Source: Microbacterium testaceum
GTDB taxonomy: Bacteria > Actinomycetota > Actinomycetes > Actinomycetales > Microbacteriaceae
NCBI RefSeq assembly: GCF_006539145.1
Contig: NZ_BJML01000009.1
Span: forward strand, 124,001-188,000
Direction: 5' to 3'
Length of the DNA stretch: 64,000 bases
Shown in pieces: positions 16,668 to 27,495 of this stretch (its first letter is position 1; every line of letters starts with the position of its first letter). The translations under genes and the position numbers were made by a program. The notes under the pieces are model-generated. The model had not been told where the DNA came from and searched no databases. It worked only from the letters and a program-made list of their open reading frames with translations.

Positions 16668-17261
16668 TCAGGCCGGGTCGAGCCGCAGCACCGTCGGCGA
16701 TTCGCCGAGCTTCAGGTCGTCGACCACGCGGATCGTGCGCGCCACCTCGTCGACCGACGAGATGATCGTGCCGAAGCGCTCGCGGTCCGAGCACACGGCC
16801 GTCACCGTGACGAAGTGCGAACCCGTGTCCCACGTGTAGGTGGCGAACGGCGGGGTCTTCGGATCGCTCGGGAGCGGCATCGCGAGCTTCTCGCCCACGC
16901 CGAGGTGCGGGTTTCGGAACGACTCGGTGTCGTCGTACTCCATCGGCATCATGGCGCGCGCCGTGCGCAGCTGGGGCGTGGCCTCTTGCAGCTGCGCCAT
17001 GACGACGAGCAGCTCGGGGTCGCTCTTCCAGACCCACACGAGCACGCGCCCGGCCGCGCGGCGCATGAGCAGGGGCGCCGCCTGACTGAGGATCCAGGCG
17101 AAGGCGCCGCCGCCCGGCTTCGGCGTGGCGCCGGTGGCCTGATTGGCCTGGCTCAGCAGCATGCCGATGGCGGCCTTCCGGTGGCGGCGGCCACGGAATC
17201 CGAGGGAACCCGTCACGGGAACCCAGAGGTCGGCGGGGGCGTCGGCCTGCAGTCGGGACAT
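16668..17261 (-). CDS. Conserved-looking protein of unknown function, 197 residues
   Basis: I do not recognise this protein. The N terminus (MSRLQADAPADLWVPVTGSLG) is followed by a basic RGRRHRK patch and a hydrophobic-amphipathic stretch around AWILSQAAPLLMRRAAG. Two alpha/beta segments come next: VLVWVWKSDPELLVVMAQLQ, then ATYTWDTGSHFVTVTAV and TIISSVDEVARTIRVVDDLKL. It may be a peripheral membrane or signalling protein, but no motif fixes a role. A TAGGCT hexamer ends 6 nt before the ATG, pointing to a leaderless message. It is convergent with hspR. Confidence 0.6.
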   Translation of the reverse strand: MSRLQADAPADLWVPVTGSLGFRGRRHRKAAIGMLLSQANQATGATPKPGGGAFAWILSQAAPLLMRRAAGRVLVWVWKSDPELLVVMAQLQEATPQLRTARAMMPMEYDDTESFRNPHLGVGEKLAMPLPSDPKTPPFATYTWDTGSHFVTVTAVCSDRERFGTIISSVDEVARTIRVVDDLKLGESPTVLRLDPA

Positions 17262-17267
17262 GGGTCC

Positions 17268-17273
17268 AGCCTA
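17268..17273 (-). promoter_or_regulatory. Leaderless -10 element (TAGGCT)
   Basis: On the minus strand TAGGCT ends 6 nt before the ATG at 17261. Confidence 0.4.
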
Positions 17274-17336
17274 GAAGGCATCCATGCTTGTCATCTGGTG
17301 AAACATGTATTTTACTGGACGGCATTAAGGAGGGTC

Positions 17337-17998
17337 ATGGCCGAGAACCCCACCCGCACCGTCGATCGGGCTCTGTCGCTGCTCGCGACCGTCTGCAATG
17401 ACGGGCCGCTGACTCTGGCGGATGCCGCGCGGGCGGCGGGGCTGTCGGCCAGCACCGCCCTGCGCCTCCTGCGCACTCTCGAAGCGCAGGAGTTCGTCCG
17501 GCGCTCCGACGACGGTCGCTACGCGGCCGGCGCGCGCATGATTCAGCTGGGCGCGCGAGCCCTATCGAATGACTCGCTCGTCTCCCTCGCCGAGTCCGCC
17601 CTGGCGCGGGTCGTGGCCCAGACCGGCGAATCGACCTACCTCGCCGTGCGCGGCGCGGGCGACACCGCGCTCTACGTCGCGATCGTCGAGGGCACCCACT
17701 CGATCCGGCACGCGAGTTGGGTCGGACGCACCATTCCGCTGCACGGCTCCGCCGCCGGAGCGGTGCTCGCCGGAGAGACCGGCCTCGAAGGCTACGTCGT
17801 CGTCACCCAGGGCGTCGAAGACGACGTCACCGCGATCGCCGCACCGGTCGTCGTGGGTGGGCGGGTCGTGGCATCCCTCTCCGTCGTTGTCCCCAGTTAC
17901 CGCACCACCGCAGCCAAGACCGCCGAGATCGGGCGCTTGCTCCTCGTGGAGAGCCGCTCGATCGGTGCGGTATCCGACCTCGAGGGAGAGAGAACGAC

Positions 17999-18002
<4 letters not shown>
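17337..18002 (+). CDS. IclR family regulator of the hut operon
   Basis: The 221-residue regulator has an N-terminal IclR winged helix (residues 1-65: [41 protein letters not shown]). An effector domain follows with [21 protein letters not shown] and [14 protein letters not shown]. IclR proteins bind small-molecule effectors in this domain. Its stop overlaps the hutU start (ATGA), so it should autoregulate and control histidine catabolism in response to an intermediate such as urocanate; this is inferred from position. AAGGAGGG precedes the ATG. TTGTCA (17288-17293) and TTTACT (17311-17316) form a candidate promoter over an AAACATGTATTT near-palindrome. Confidence 0.85.
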
Positions 18003-19650
<1,648 letters not shown>

Positions 19651-19654
<4 letters not shown>

Positions 19655-20853
19655 CCTCCGTCACCGCTCTCCTCGACGCCATCTCGGGCATCGGCCGCGA
19701 GCCCCGCAGCGGCGGGTACGCCCGCCCGGTGTTCTCGACCGCCGAGCGCGACCTGCGCGCGTGGTTCGTCGCCGAGGCCGAGGCGCGCGGGCTCGACGTC
19801 GAGGTCGACCGCAACGGCATCCTGTGGGCGTGGTGGGGGATGCCGGGACCCGGCGCCGTCGTGACCGGCAGCCACCTCGACTCGGTGCCCGGCGGCGGGG
19901 CGTTCGACGGTCCGCTGGGGATCGCGGCGGCGCTCGCTGCGGTCGACGTGCTGCGCGAGCGCGGGTTCACGCCCGCGAAGCCCCTCGCGATCGCGGTGTT
20001 CCCCGAGGAGGAGGGTTCGCGCTTCGGCGTCGCGTGCCTCGGCTCACGGCTGCTCACGGGAGCCTTGTCTCCCGACGCTGCGCGGCGGCTCACCGACCGC
20101 GAGGGCGACACGTTCGCCGAGGTCTTCGCCGCGGGCGGTATCGACCCGGCGAGGATCGGCCCCGACCCCGAGACGCTCGGGCGCATCGGCGTCTTCGTCG
20201 AGCTGCACGTCGAGCAGGGGCGCGGGCTCATCGACCTCGATCGCCCCTTCGCCGTGGCGGAGTCGATCCTCGGCCACGGCCGGTTCAAGGTGTCGGTGCG
20301 CGGCGAGGGCAATCACGCCGGCACCACGCTCATGGCCGATCGCCGCGACCCCCTGGTCGCCGCCGCCGGCATGGTCGGGCGCATCGCCGAGCTCGCCGGC
20401 GCCGTCGACGACGCCCGAGCCACAGTCGGCCGCTTCGAGCCCGTGCCCGGCGGCACCAACGTCATCGCGTCGTCGGTCGACTTCTGGATCGACGCCCGGC
20501 ATCCCGACGACGCCGTCACCCGCCGTCTCGTCGCCGACATCGACCGCATGTGCGTCGAGCTCGCCGCCGCCCGCGGGTGCGAGGCCGTCCTGGTCGAGGA
20601 GTCGTGGAGCCCCACGGTCGGCTTCGACCCGAGCCTCGCCCGTCGCCTGGGCTCGACGCTGCCCGACGCTCCGTACCTGCGCACGGGCGCCGGACACGAC
20701 GCCGGCATCCTCGCGAGCGCCGTGCCCACCGGCATGCTCTTCGTCCGCAATCCCTCGGGCATCTCGCACTCCCCCGAGGAGCACGTCGTCGACACCGATG
20801 CGGATGCCTCCGCCGCGGCGCTCGCCGACGTGCTGCAGGATCTGCTGGCATGA
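19651..20853 (+). CDS. M20 family amidohydrolase (allantoate amidohydrolase-like), probable HutG replacement
   Basis: The 400-residue enzyme belongs to the M20 metallopeptidase branch with allantoate amidohydrolases and N-carbamoylases. Metal ligands are visible: [18 protein letters not shown] (His and bridging Asp), the catalytic [15 protein letters not shown], and a C-terminal SHSPEEHV. The dimerisation lid domain (about residues 210-320) contains GEGNHAGTT. It lies between hutU and hutF with ATGA overlaps on both sides. The same gene order is known in Streptomyces. It probably hydrolyses N-formyl-L-glutamate from HutF to glutamate and formate; this is inferred from context. Confidence 0.85.
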
Positions 20854-22166
20854 CGCGCTTCTGGGCACCGCGGGCGTGGATCGGCGACGCCGTGGCGAAC
20901 GACGTGCGGGTGACGGCATCCGAGGGTCTCATCGCCTCCGTCGAGACGGGGGCGACCCCGGATGCCGCCGACCATCGCCTCGACGGACTCGCCCTGCCGG
21001 GCGCGATCAACGCGCACTCGCACGCCTTCCACCGGCTGCTTCGCGGCCGCACGCACGGCGACGGCGGAAGCTTCTGGACCTGGCGCGAGCTGATGTACCG
21101 CGAGGCCGGTCGACTCGATCCGGACTCCTACGAGCGTGTGGCCACGGCGGTCTACGCCGAGATGGTCGCCGCGGGATGGACCTCGGTCGCCGAGTTCCAC
21201 TACGTGCATCACGCGCCCGACGCCTCGCCCTACGCCCCCGCGCACGCCATGGAGCGCGCGCTCGCGCGCGCGGCCCGGGCCAGTGGCATCCGTCTCACCC
21301 TGCTCGACACGTGCTACCTCTCCAGCGGCTTCGGTTCACCGCTCGAACCCGCCCAGCGGCGCTTCGGGGACGCGGATGCCGAGACCTGGCTCACGCGTCT
21401 GTCGGCGCTGCGCGGGGCGTTCGCCGACGAGCACCCCGAGGTCGTGGTCGGGGCGGCCGTGCACTCGGTGCGTGCCGTGCCCGTCGCCGCGTTGGAGCGG
21501 ATCGGCGCGGAGCTGGACCCGGCGATCCCGCTGCACGTACACCTGTCGGAGCAACCCGCCGAGAACGCGGCGTGCATCGAGGCCACGGGCCTCACGCCCA
21601 CCGGGCTCCTCGCCCGCAGCGGCCTGCTGTCGTCGCGCCTGTCGGCCGTGCACGCCACCCACCTCACCGACGACGACATCCACGCGCTCGGCGCCGCTCG
21701 CGCGAGCATCGTGATGTGCCCGACCACCGAGGCCGACCTGGGGGACGGCATCGGTCCCGCCCGCCGCCTCGCCGACGCGGGGGCGCGTCTCGCGCTCGGC
21801 ACCGATCAGCACGCCGTGGTCGATCCTCTGCTCGAGGCCCGCGCGCTCGAACACGGCGAGCGGCTCGCGTCGCGGCGTCGCGGGCGCTTTTCGCCCGCCG
21901 AGCTCGTGGCGGCGCTCACACGGGGTGGAGCCTCGGCGGTGGGACGCTCGCTCGGCGAGATCGCCGTGGGGCAGCCCTGCGACCTCCTCGTCGTCGACGA
22001 GACGAGCGCCCGCACGGCCGGAAGCGACCCCGGTCAACTCGTGCTGAGCGCCACCGCGCACGACGTCACCCGTGTGATCATCGGGGGACGCGAGCGCGCC
22101 GTGGGCGGCACGCACACCGACCTCGGACCCATCGGAGATCTGCTGCGAAAGGCGATGAGCGCATGA
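20850..22166 (+). CDS. hutF: Formimidoylglutamate deiminase
   Basis: The 438-residue amidohydrolase-superfamily enzyme deiminates N-formimino-L-glutamate to N-formyl-glutamate plus ammonia. The metal-binding NAHSHAFHR replaces the usual HxH segment. Further motifs are SVAEFHYVHH, LHVHLSEQPAEN (metal His and catalytic region), AVHATHLTDDD and LGTDQHAVVD (catalytic Asp). The pattern matches HutF rather than guanine deaminase. Its start overlaps the preceding stop by ATGA and its end overlaps hutI the same way. Confidence 0.94.
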   Translation: MTRFWAPRAWIGDAVANDVRVTASEGLIASVETGATPDAADHRLDGLALPGAINAHSHAFHRLLRGRTHGDGGSFWTWRELMYREAGRLDPDSYERVATAVYAEMVAAGWTSVAEFHYVHHAPDASPYAPAHAMERALARAARASGIRLTLLDTCYLSSGFGSPLEPAQRRFGDADAETWLTRLSALRGAFADEHPEVVVGAAVHSVRAVPVAALERIGAELDPAIPLHVHLSEQPAENAACIEATGLTPTGLLARSGLLSSRLSAVHATHLTDDDIHALGAARASIVMCPTTEADLGDGIGPARRLADAGARLALGTDQHAVVDPLLEARALEHGERLASRRRGRFSPAELVAALTRGGASAVGRSLGEIAVGQPCDLLVVDETSARTAGSDPGQLVLSATAHDVTRVIIGGRERAVGGTHTDLGPIGDLLRKAMSA

Positions 22167-23377
22167 CCTCGACCGTGATCACCCGCATCGGAGAGCTCAT
22201 GACCGTCGACGACGAGGAGCGCGTGCTCCGCGACGCCGCCGTGGTCATCGACGCAGACCGCATCGCCTGGATCGGCGCGGCGTCCGAGGCTCCCGCGGCA
22301 GACGAGCGGGTGGATGCCGCCGGCCGGGCGCTGCTGCCGGGCTGGGTCGATTCGCACACCCACCTTGTCTTCGACGGTGACCGTACGGCCGAGTTCGAGG
22401 CCCGTATGGCAGGACAGAGCTACGCCGCGGGCGGGATCGCGGTGACGCGGGATGCCACCCGGACCGCCTCCGACGACCGTCTCGCCGCGCTTCTCACCGC
22501 CCGCGTCCGCGAGGCCCGCGCGCAGGGCACGACGTGGATCGAGACCAAGACGGGCTACGGGCTCGATCTCGCCAGCGAGGAGCGCAGCGCGCGGATCGCC
22601 GCGGCGGGGGTCGATGACGCGACCTTCCTCGGGGCGCACCTCGTGCCCGCGGGCCGAGACGCCGACGATTATGTCCGCGAGGTGTGCGGCCCGATGCTCG
22701 AGGCGGTACGGCCCTTCGTGTCGTGGGCCGACGTGTTCTGCGAGCGCGGGGCCTTCAGCCCGGAACAGTCGCGCGAGGTGCTTCTGGCCGCCCGGACGTC
22801 GGGGTTGGGACTGCGCGTGCATGGCAATCAACTGGGGCACGGCGAGGGCATCCGGCTGGCGGTCGAGCTGGGGGCCGCGAGCGTCGACCATTGCAACTTC
22901 GTCTCTGACGCCGACCTGGACGCGCTCGCCGAGGGGTCGACGGTGGCGACGGTGCTCCCGGCCTGCGATCTGTCGACCCGCGCGCCGCTCGCCCCCGCAC
23001 GGCGGCTGCTCGACGCGGGCGTGGAGGTCGCGATCGCCTCGAACTGCAACCCCGGCACCTCGTACACGAGTTCGATGCCGTTCTGCGTCGCGACCGCCGT
23101 GCTGCAGATGGGGTTGAGCGTCGCCGAAGCGGTGCGCGCGGCGACGCGCGGCGGTGCGATCGCCCTCGGCCGCGCCACCGGCGAGGGGGCGGTGGGCTCG
23201 ATCGCGGTCGGACACCGCGCCGACCTGCACCTGCTCGATGCTCCCTCGGCGACGCACCTGGCCTACCGGCCCGGGATGCCGCTGACCGCGGCGGTGTGGA
23301 AGGACGGGCATCGCGCGCCCGCCTCCGACGAACGGGCGGTCATCGGCGGTGGGGCGCGACCGGCACACTCGCGGTGA
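22163..23377 (+). CDS. hutI: Imidazolonepropionase
   Basis: The 404-residue enzyme hydrolyses imidazolone propionate to N-formimino-glutamate. It has the metal site DSHTHLVF, a substrate-binding TWIETKTGYGLD, VHGNQLGHGEGI, DHCNFVSD and the ASNCNPGTSYTSSM loop that carries the catalytic Asn/Asp region typical of HutI. It is the last gene of the operon. Its final 38 bp overlap the 3' end of the oppositely oriented phosphopantetheinyl transferase gene, so the last dozen codons are read on both strands. Confidence 0.96.
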   Translation: MTSTVITRIGELMTVDDEERVLRDAAVVIDADRIAWIGAASEAPAADERVDAAGRALLPGWVDSHTHLVFDGDRTAEFEARMAGQSYAAGGIAVTRDATRTASDDRLAALLTARVREARAQGTTWIETKTGYGLDLASEERSARIAAAGVDDATFLGAHLVPAGRDADDYVREVCGPMLEAVRPFVSWADVFCERGAFSPEQSREVLLAARTSGLGLRVHGNQLGHGEGIRLAVELGAASVDHCNFVSDADLDALAEGSTVATVLPACDLSTRAPLAPARRLLDAGVEVAIASNCNPGTSYTSSMPFCVATAVLQMGLSVAEAVRAATRGGAIALGRATGEGAVGSIAVGHRADLHLLDAPSATHLAYRPGMPLTAAVWKDGHRAPASDERAVIGGGARPAHSR

Positions 23378-23993
23378 GGATCAGGCCGTCCCCCGTCGTC
23401 CACGTACCTCCGAAGAGGCGGGCGCGGCCGGGTGCCGGCACGAGGACGTCGGCCGTGAAGCCCCGCGGATCGGACGTGGGCGTCACCGACACGTCGGTGA
23501 AGTCCAGCCATCGCCCGGTCAACGGATACCAGGCCTTGTAGACGGCTTCCTTCGCGCTGAAGAGGAGGCGGTCCCAGTTCCTCGAGGGGACGGGGATGCC
23601 CGCGCGGAAGCGCTCGATCTCATCGGGTCGGGCGACGATCCGCAGCACATCACGAGGCAGCGGTTCATCGGGCTCCGCGTCGATCCCGATGCTCGACAGG
23701 TGCGCGCGGTCGGCGATCACCGCCGCACGGTAGCCCGCGCAGTGGGTCATGCTGCCCACGATGCCCTCGGGCCACGCCGGAGCTCCGCCCGGTCCGGGGA
23801 GAAGGGCGACCGGCGGGTGGCCCCGTTCGGCGAGGGCGCGGCGGGCGCAGCGCCGCACGGCGCTGAACTCGTTGCGGCGCTGCGGCACGGCGTTCGCGAC
23901 GACCGCTTCTTCGTCGGGGAAGAGCGGACCCGCGCGTGCGTCGCCGAACTCCTCGACGGCATGCGCGGCGGCCGGCAGGATCGTTTCGATCAT
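23340..23993 (-). CDS. 4'-phosphopantetheinyl transferase (EntD/Sfp type)
   Basis: The 217-residue PPTase transfers phosphopantetheine from CoA to carrier-protein serines. Its motifs are SMTHCAGYRAAVI (P2-like), GIDAEPDEPL with the Mg-binding Asp and Glu, and FSAKEAVYKAWYP (P3, with Glu and Lys). The overall arrangement is of the EntD class common in actinobacteria. It is the last gene of the leftward siderophore operon, 7 nt after mbtH, and should activate the three carrier domains of the two NRPS proteins encoded at 34440-46981. Confidence 0.92.
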   Translation of the reverse strand: MIETILPAAAHAVEEFGDARAGPLFPDEEAVVANAVPQRRNEFSAVRRCARRALAERGHPPVALLPGPGGAPAWPEGIVGSMTHCAGYRAAVIADRAHLSSIGIDAEPDEPLPRDVLRIVARPDEIERFRAGIPVPSRNWDRLLFSAKEAVYKAWYPLTGRWLDFTDVSVTPTSDPRGFTADVLVPAPGRARLFGGTWTTGDGLILTASVPVAPHRR

Positions 23994-24000
23994 GAACCGC

Positions 24001-24231
24001 TCAGGGCGCCGCCGTGCCCTGCGCCTCGCGAAGGCTCAGGGGTCGCAGGTCGGTCCAGTTCGTCTCCACGAACGCCAGGCATTCCGCGCGCTCGGCGCCG
24101 GCGGGGCCGCCGTAGGCGATGCTCCAGCCCTCCGGCACGGGGGCGAAGACGGGCCACAGCGAATGCTGCTCCTCGTCGTTGATCAGCACGAGGAAGCGGC
24201 TGGACTCGTCGTCGAAGGGGTTATGCGACAT
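24001..24231 (-). CDS. MbtH-like NRPS accessory protein
   Basis: The 76-residue protein has all invariant features of the family: the NPFDDE start, [21 protein letters not shown] and the terminal [14 protein letters not shown]. MbtH-like proteins bind adenylation domains and are often needed for their folding and activity. Its ATG lies 11 nt inside the end of the upstream ATPase gene, so it is translationally linked to siderophore uptake genes. The serine- and ornithine-activating domains of the NRPS are the likely partners. Confidence 0.95.
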   Translation of the reverse strand: MSHNPFDDESSRFLVLINDEEQHSLWPVFAPVPEGWSIAYGGPAGAERAECLAFVETNWTDLRPLSLREAQGTAAP

Positions 24232-25075
24232 GGGTGTCTCCTGTCTCTTCTGGGTGGGGGTGGTCAGATCGGTGGACCCGTCGGCGTCCGACCGGGACGA
24301 CGAGGGGGCGGCCCGACGCCGGATCGGCGACGACCCGGGCCGTCAGGCCGAAGACGGTCTCGAGGAGACGCGCGGTGATGACGGCGTCGGGCGGGCCTTG
24401 CGCGGCGATGCCGCCCTCGTGCACGACCACGAGGTCGTCGGCATAGCGTGCGGCGAGGTTGAGATCGTGGATGACCATCACGACCGTCCGGCCGAGGTCG
24501 ACGCACAGATGGTCGACGAGGTCGAGCACTTCCACGGAGTGGGCGATGTCGAGGTAGGTCGTCGGTTCGTCGAGAAGCAGGATGCCGGTGTCTTGAGCAA
24601 GACTCAGGGCGATCCACGCCCGCTGCCGTTGCCCGCCCGAGAGGGTCTGCACATCGCGATCGGCCAGCTCGGTGAGCCCGGTGAGCTGCAGGGCCGCCTC
24701 GACCGCTGTGGCGTCGAGCCTGCTCCACTGGCGCAGCAGTGACTGGTGCGGGTGGCGCCCGCGGGCGACGAGCTCGCGCACCGTCATCCCCTCGGGAGCC
24801 GTGGGGGCCTGGGGGAGGAACGACAGCTCTCTCGCGAGATCGCGGGTGCGCAGCGTGGAGAGCGCTCGACCTCGCACCGCAACGGAACCCTCGTCAGGGG
24901 CCAGGAGCCGGCAGAGCGTGCGGAGCAGCGTCGATTTTCCGCTGCCGTTCGGCCCGATGATCGCGGTGACCGCGCCCGCTCGGAGCGCGAGGTCAACACC
25001 GTTCAGGATCTTGCGGCCGCCGTAGCCGACCCGGAGGCCGGAGGTCGTCAGCGCGTGTGCCGCGGGGTCGGTCAT
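24221..25075 (-). CDS. Ferric-siderophore ABC transporter ATPase (FecE/FepC type)
   Basis: The 284-residue ATPase has Walker [10 protein letters not shown], a Q-loop [13 protein letters not shown], signature [12 protein letters not shown], Walker [16 protein letters not shown] and H-loop [13 protein letters not shown]. The TYLDIAHQ-like motif and length place it with iron-chelate importers. It powers the two FecCD permeases encoded directly upstream. Its ATG overlaps the preceding permease stop (ATGA). Confidence 0.95.
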   Translation of the reverse strand: MTDPAAHALTTSGLRVGYGGRKILNGVDLALRAGAVTAIIGPNGSGKSTLLRTLCRLLAPDEGSVAVRGRALSTLRTRDLARELSFLPQAPTAPEGMTVRELVARGRHPHQSLLRQWSRLDATAVEAALQLTGLTELADRDVQTLSGGQRQRAWIALSLAQDTGILLLDEPTTYLDIAHSVEVLDLVDHLCVDLGRTVVMVIHDLNLAARYADDLVVVHEGGIAAQGPPDAVITARLLETVFGLTARVVADPASGRPLVVPVGRRRVHRSDHPHPEETGDTHVA

Positions 25076-26112
25076 GCCCAGCTCCTCAGCCGTCGCAGCA
25101 TCAGGGAGATCAGGATCGGGCCGCCCACGAGCGCGGTGAGCAGTCCCACCGACACGGCGCTCGAAAACAGTGTTCGGGCGGCGAGGTCGGCCGCGAGCAC
25201 CAGGATCGTACCGCACGCGGCCGTGCACCCCAGCGGAGCGCGGGACTCGCTCGTCAGGAACCGTGCGATCTGCGGCGCCGACAGGGCGACGAAGCCGAGC
25301 GGTCCGGCCGCGCCGACGGCGGCCGAGGAGGAGAGCACCGACCCGGTCAGCAGCACGACGCGGGTGCGTCCGACGGCGACGCCGAGCCCGTGCGCGACGT
25401 CGTCGCCGAGGTGCATCGCGGCGACCGACCGGGAGGTGGCCACGGCGATGAGGGCGGCGACGACGAGCACTGCGGCGAGCGGGGCGATGCGCGTGGCGTC
25501 GGACGACAGGTCGCCGGTGAGCCACACCTGCACCTGGAGCACGTCGTAGGTGCCGCCCGCGATGAGCATCGCGTGCAGCACGCCCAGCAGGGCGGCGTTG
25601 ATTCCGACGCCGACGAGGATCAGTCGCATCCCCCCGGCCGCTCCCCGTGAGAACGAGAACACCACGGCCGCCGCGATCGAGCCGCCGATCAGTGCGGCGA
25701 GGGGGAGTGAGAGCGTCAGGGGGGCACCGAAGACACGCCATCCGAGCACGAAGACGGCGGCGGCGCCGACGCTGGCGCCGCTGGTGATGCCGAGGACGTC
25801 GGGGCTCGAGAGGGGATTGCGGGCGACCGATTGCATGAACGCTCCGGCGAGGGCCAGGGCCGCGCCCGCGAGCGCTCCGATGACCGTGCGGGGCAGGCGT
25901 AGTCCGAGCACCTGGTAACGGACGGCCTGCCCTCCGCCCCCGCCGAGTGTCTCGACGACGGTCGTGGGATTCACCCACGTGCTTCCGGCGCTGATCGACA
26001 GGCACAACAGGAGCGCGGCGACGACCGACAGCGCCACGAACGTGACGAGGGGCCGGGTGCGCACCGGCAGGGAGAGACCGCCCAGCCGCGCGACGGGGAC
26101 GCGCGTGCTCAT
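25072..26112 (-). CDS. FecCD-family siderophore permease
   Basis: The 346-residue permease has about ten membrane helices. It shows the family motifs RLPRTVIGALAGAALALAG, QSVARNPLSSPDVLGI, VGVGINAALLGV, WLTGDLS and GPLGFVALSAPQIAR (the loop contacting the ATPase). It forms a heterodimeric channel with the product of the upstream gene. Start and stop are both coupled to neighbours by ATGA overlaps. Confidence 0.93.
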   Translation of the reverse strand: MSTRVPVARLGGLSLPVRTRPLVTFVALSVVAALLLCLSISAGSTWVNPTTVVETLGGGGGQAVRYQVLGLRLPRTVIGALAGAALALAGAFMQSVARNPLSSPDVLGITSGASVGAAAVFVLGWRVFGAPLTLSLPLAALIGGSIAAAVVFSFSRGAAGGMRLILVGVGINAALLGVLHAMLIAGGTYDVLQVQVWLTGDLSSDATRIAPLAAVLVVAALIAVATSRSVAAMHLGDDVAHGLGVAVGRTRVVLLTGSVLSSSAAVGAAGPLGFVALSAPQIARFLTSESRAPLGCTAACGTILVLAADLAARTLFSSAVSVGLLTALVGGPILISLMLRRLRSWA

Positions 26113-27461
26113 CGCGCCCCCGATCTCCGGCGCGCAAGCGCGACGAACAGGGGAGCACCGACGAGCAGGAAGACGATCCCGGCCGGGATCTCGGCCGGGC
26201 GGGCGACGCTGCGTCCGACGACGTCGGCGAACAGCAGAGCGACAGCACCGATCAGCGCCGACGCGGGGAGCAGCGTCCTGTGGTCCGTGCCGACCAGGAG
26301 GCGAGCGGTGTGCGGCGCAATGAGCCCGAGAAAGGCGAGGGGGCCGCAGGCCGCCGTCGCCGCACCCGCGAGCAGCCCGACGGCGAGCAGCCCGGCGATG
26401 CGGGCGCGGCGCACGTCCGTACCCAGCGACGTCGCCATCTCGGCACCGAAGCTCAGCGCGTTCAGCGACGGCGCACACATCAGGGCGAGCGCGAGGCCCC
26501 CGCCGATCGCGACGAGGGGCACGGCGTACGTCGACAACGGCCCGTCGGACAGGCCTCCGATCATCCAGCGTCGGAACGACTGCTGGACGGTCTGATCGAG
26601 CAGCAGCAGGATGGCCGTCGCGCTGCCGAGCACCGACGAGACCGCGGCTCCGACGAGGGGCAGCGCGATGATCGACTCGCCCATCGTCTCGGCCAGCACG
26701 ATCACGAGAGCCGTCACGGCCAGCGCCCCCAGCAGCGCGTACGCCGTGTACTCGGCGGGAGTGGTCAGACCGCCCAGCGCGATCGCGAGCACGGTCGCCA
26801 GCGTCGCGCCGCGCGTGATCCCCATGAGGTCGGGGTCGGCCAGCGGGTTTCGCGTCTGCGCTTGCACGACGGCGCCCGCGGCGCCGAGTGCCAGACCCGC
26901 GGCGATCGCGACGATCGCGCGAGGCGCCCGCTCGCGAATCACGATGTCGTTGTAGGTGGGGGAACCCCCGACGAAGGCATGGGCGACCTCGGGGAGCGTC
27001 ACGTTCCGTGCCCCGACGGCGATCGCGATCATCGCAACTCCGACGACGACCACCGCGAGCACCACGACGACCCCGGCGGTTCGACGGGGTCGGACGATGA
27101 GCGCATCGACGTCGATCCGGGCTCGGCGGAGCGCCGCCACCGACCGCACGCCGAGCCCGGGGACGCGAACGAGCCCGAGCGCCGCCATGCCGATGCTCTG
27201 GCCGCGTCGGCCGCGCGAGACGTTCACGCCGACCAGGGCGACGACGAGCACGAGACCCACGACGGCGACGACGATCCGGTCGCTCTGCCAGGCGCCGCGC
27301 TCGTCGGGGATCGCGAGGATCAGCGTGAGCGTCATCGCGGCGGGCACCGCGGGCAGCAGCACGTCGACCAGACGTGCCGCCGCCCGCGGGGCTGTCCTCG
27401 GCGGACCGGGAGCGGGACCCGGCCGATCCGGGGCCGCGGGCACCAGATCGGTCAGGGTCAT
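26109..27461 (-). CDS. FecCD-family siderophore permease with N-terminal RDD-like domain
   Basis: At 450 residues this is about 110 longer than a normal FecCD permease. Residues 1-125 form an extra module with two hydrophobic helices (ARLVDVLLPAVPAAMTLTL and RIVVAVVGLVLVVALVGV). After it comes GRRGQSIGMAALGLVRV, which resembles the RxGQTLGKRLLGLRVV motif of RDD domains. The FecCD permease then starts near residue 130 with RERAPRAIVAIAAGLALGAAG, QTRNPLADPDLMGI and GPLAFLGLIAPHTAR. The Shine-Dalgarno AGGAGTG fixes the start before the extra module. The RDD assignment is mine from motif likeness. Confidence 0.88.
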   Translation of the reverse strand: MTLTDLVPAAPDRPGPAPGPPRTAPRAAARLVDVLLPAVPAAMTLTLILAIPDERGAWQSDRIVVAVVGLVLVVALVGVNVSRGRRGQSIGMAALGLVRVPGLGVRSVAALRRARIDVDALIVRPRRTAGVVVVLAVVVVGVAMIAIAVGARNVTLPEVAHAFVGGSPTYNDIVIRERAPRAIVAIAAGLALGAAGAVVQAQTRNPLADPDLMGITRGATLATVLAIALGGLTTPAEYTAYALLGALAVTALVIVLAETMGESIIALPLVGAAVSSVLGSATAILLLLDQTVQQSFRRWMIGGLSDGPLSTYAVPLVAIGGGLALALMCAPSLNALSFGAEMATSLGTDVRRARIAGLLAVGLLAGAATAACGPLAFLGLIAPHTARLLVGTDHRTLLPASALIGAVALLFADVVGRSVARPAEIPAGIVFLLVGAPLFVALARRRSGAR

Positions 27462-27495
27462 CGCACTCCTCGATTGCGTGTCATTCGCTCGGACG

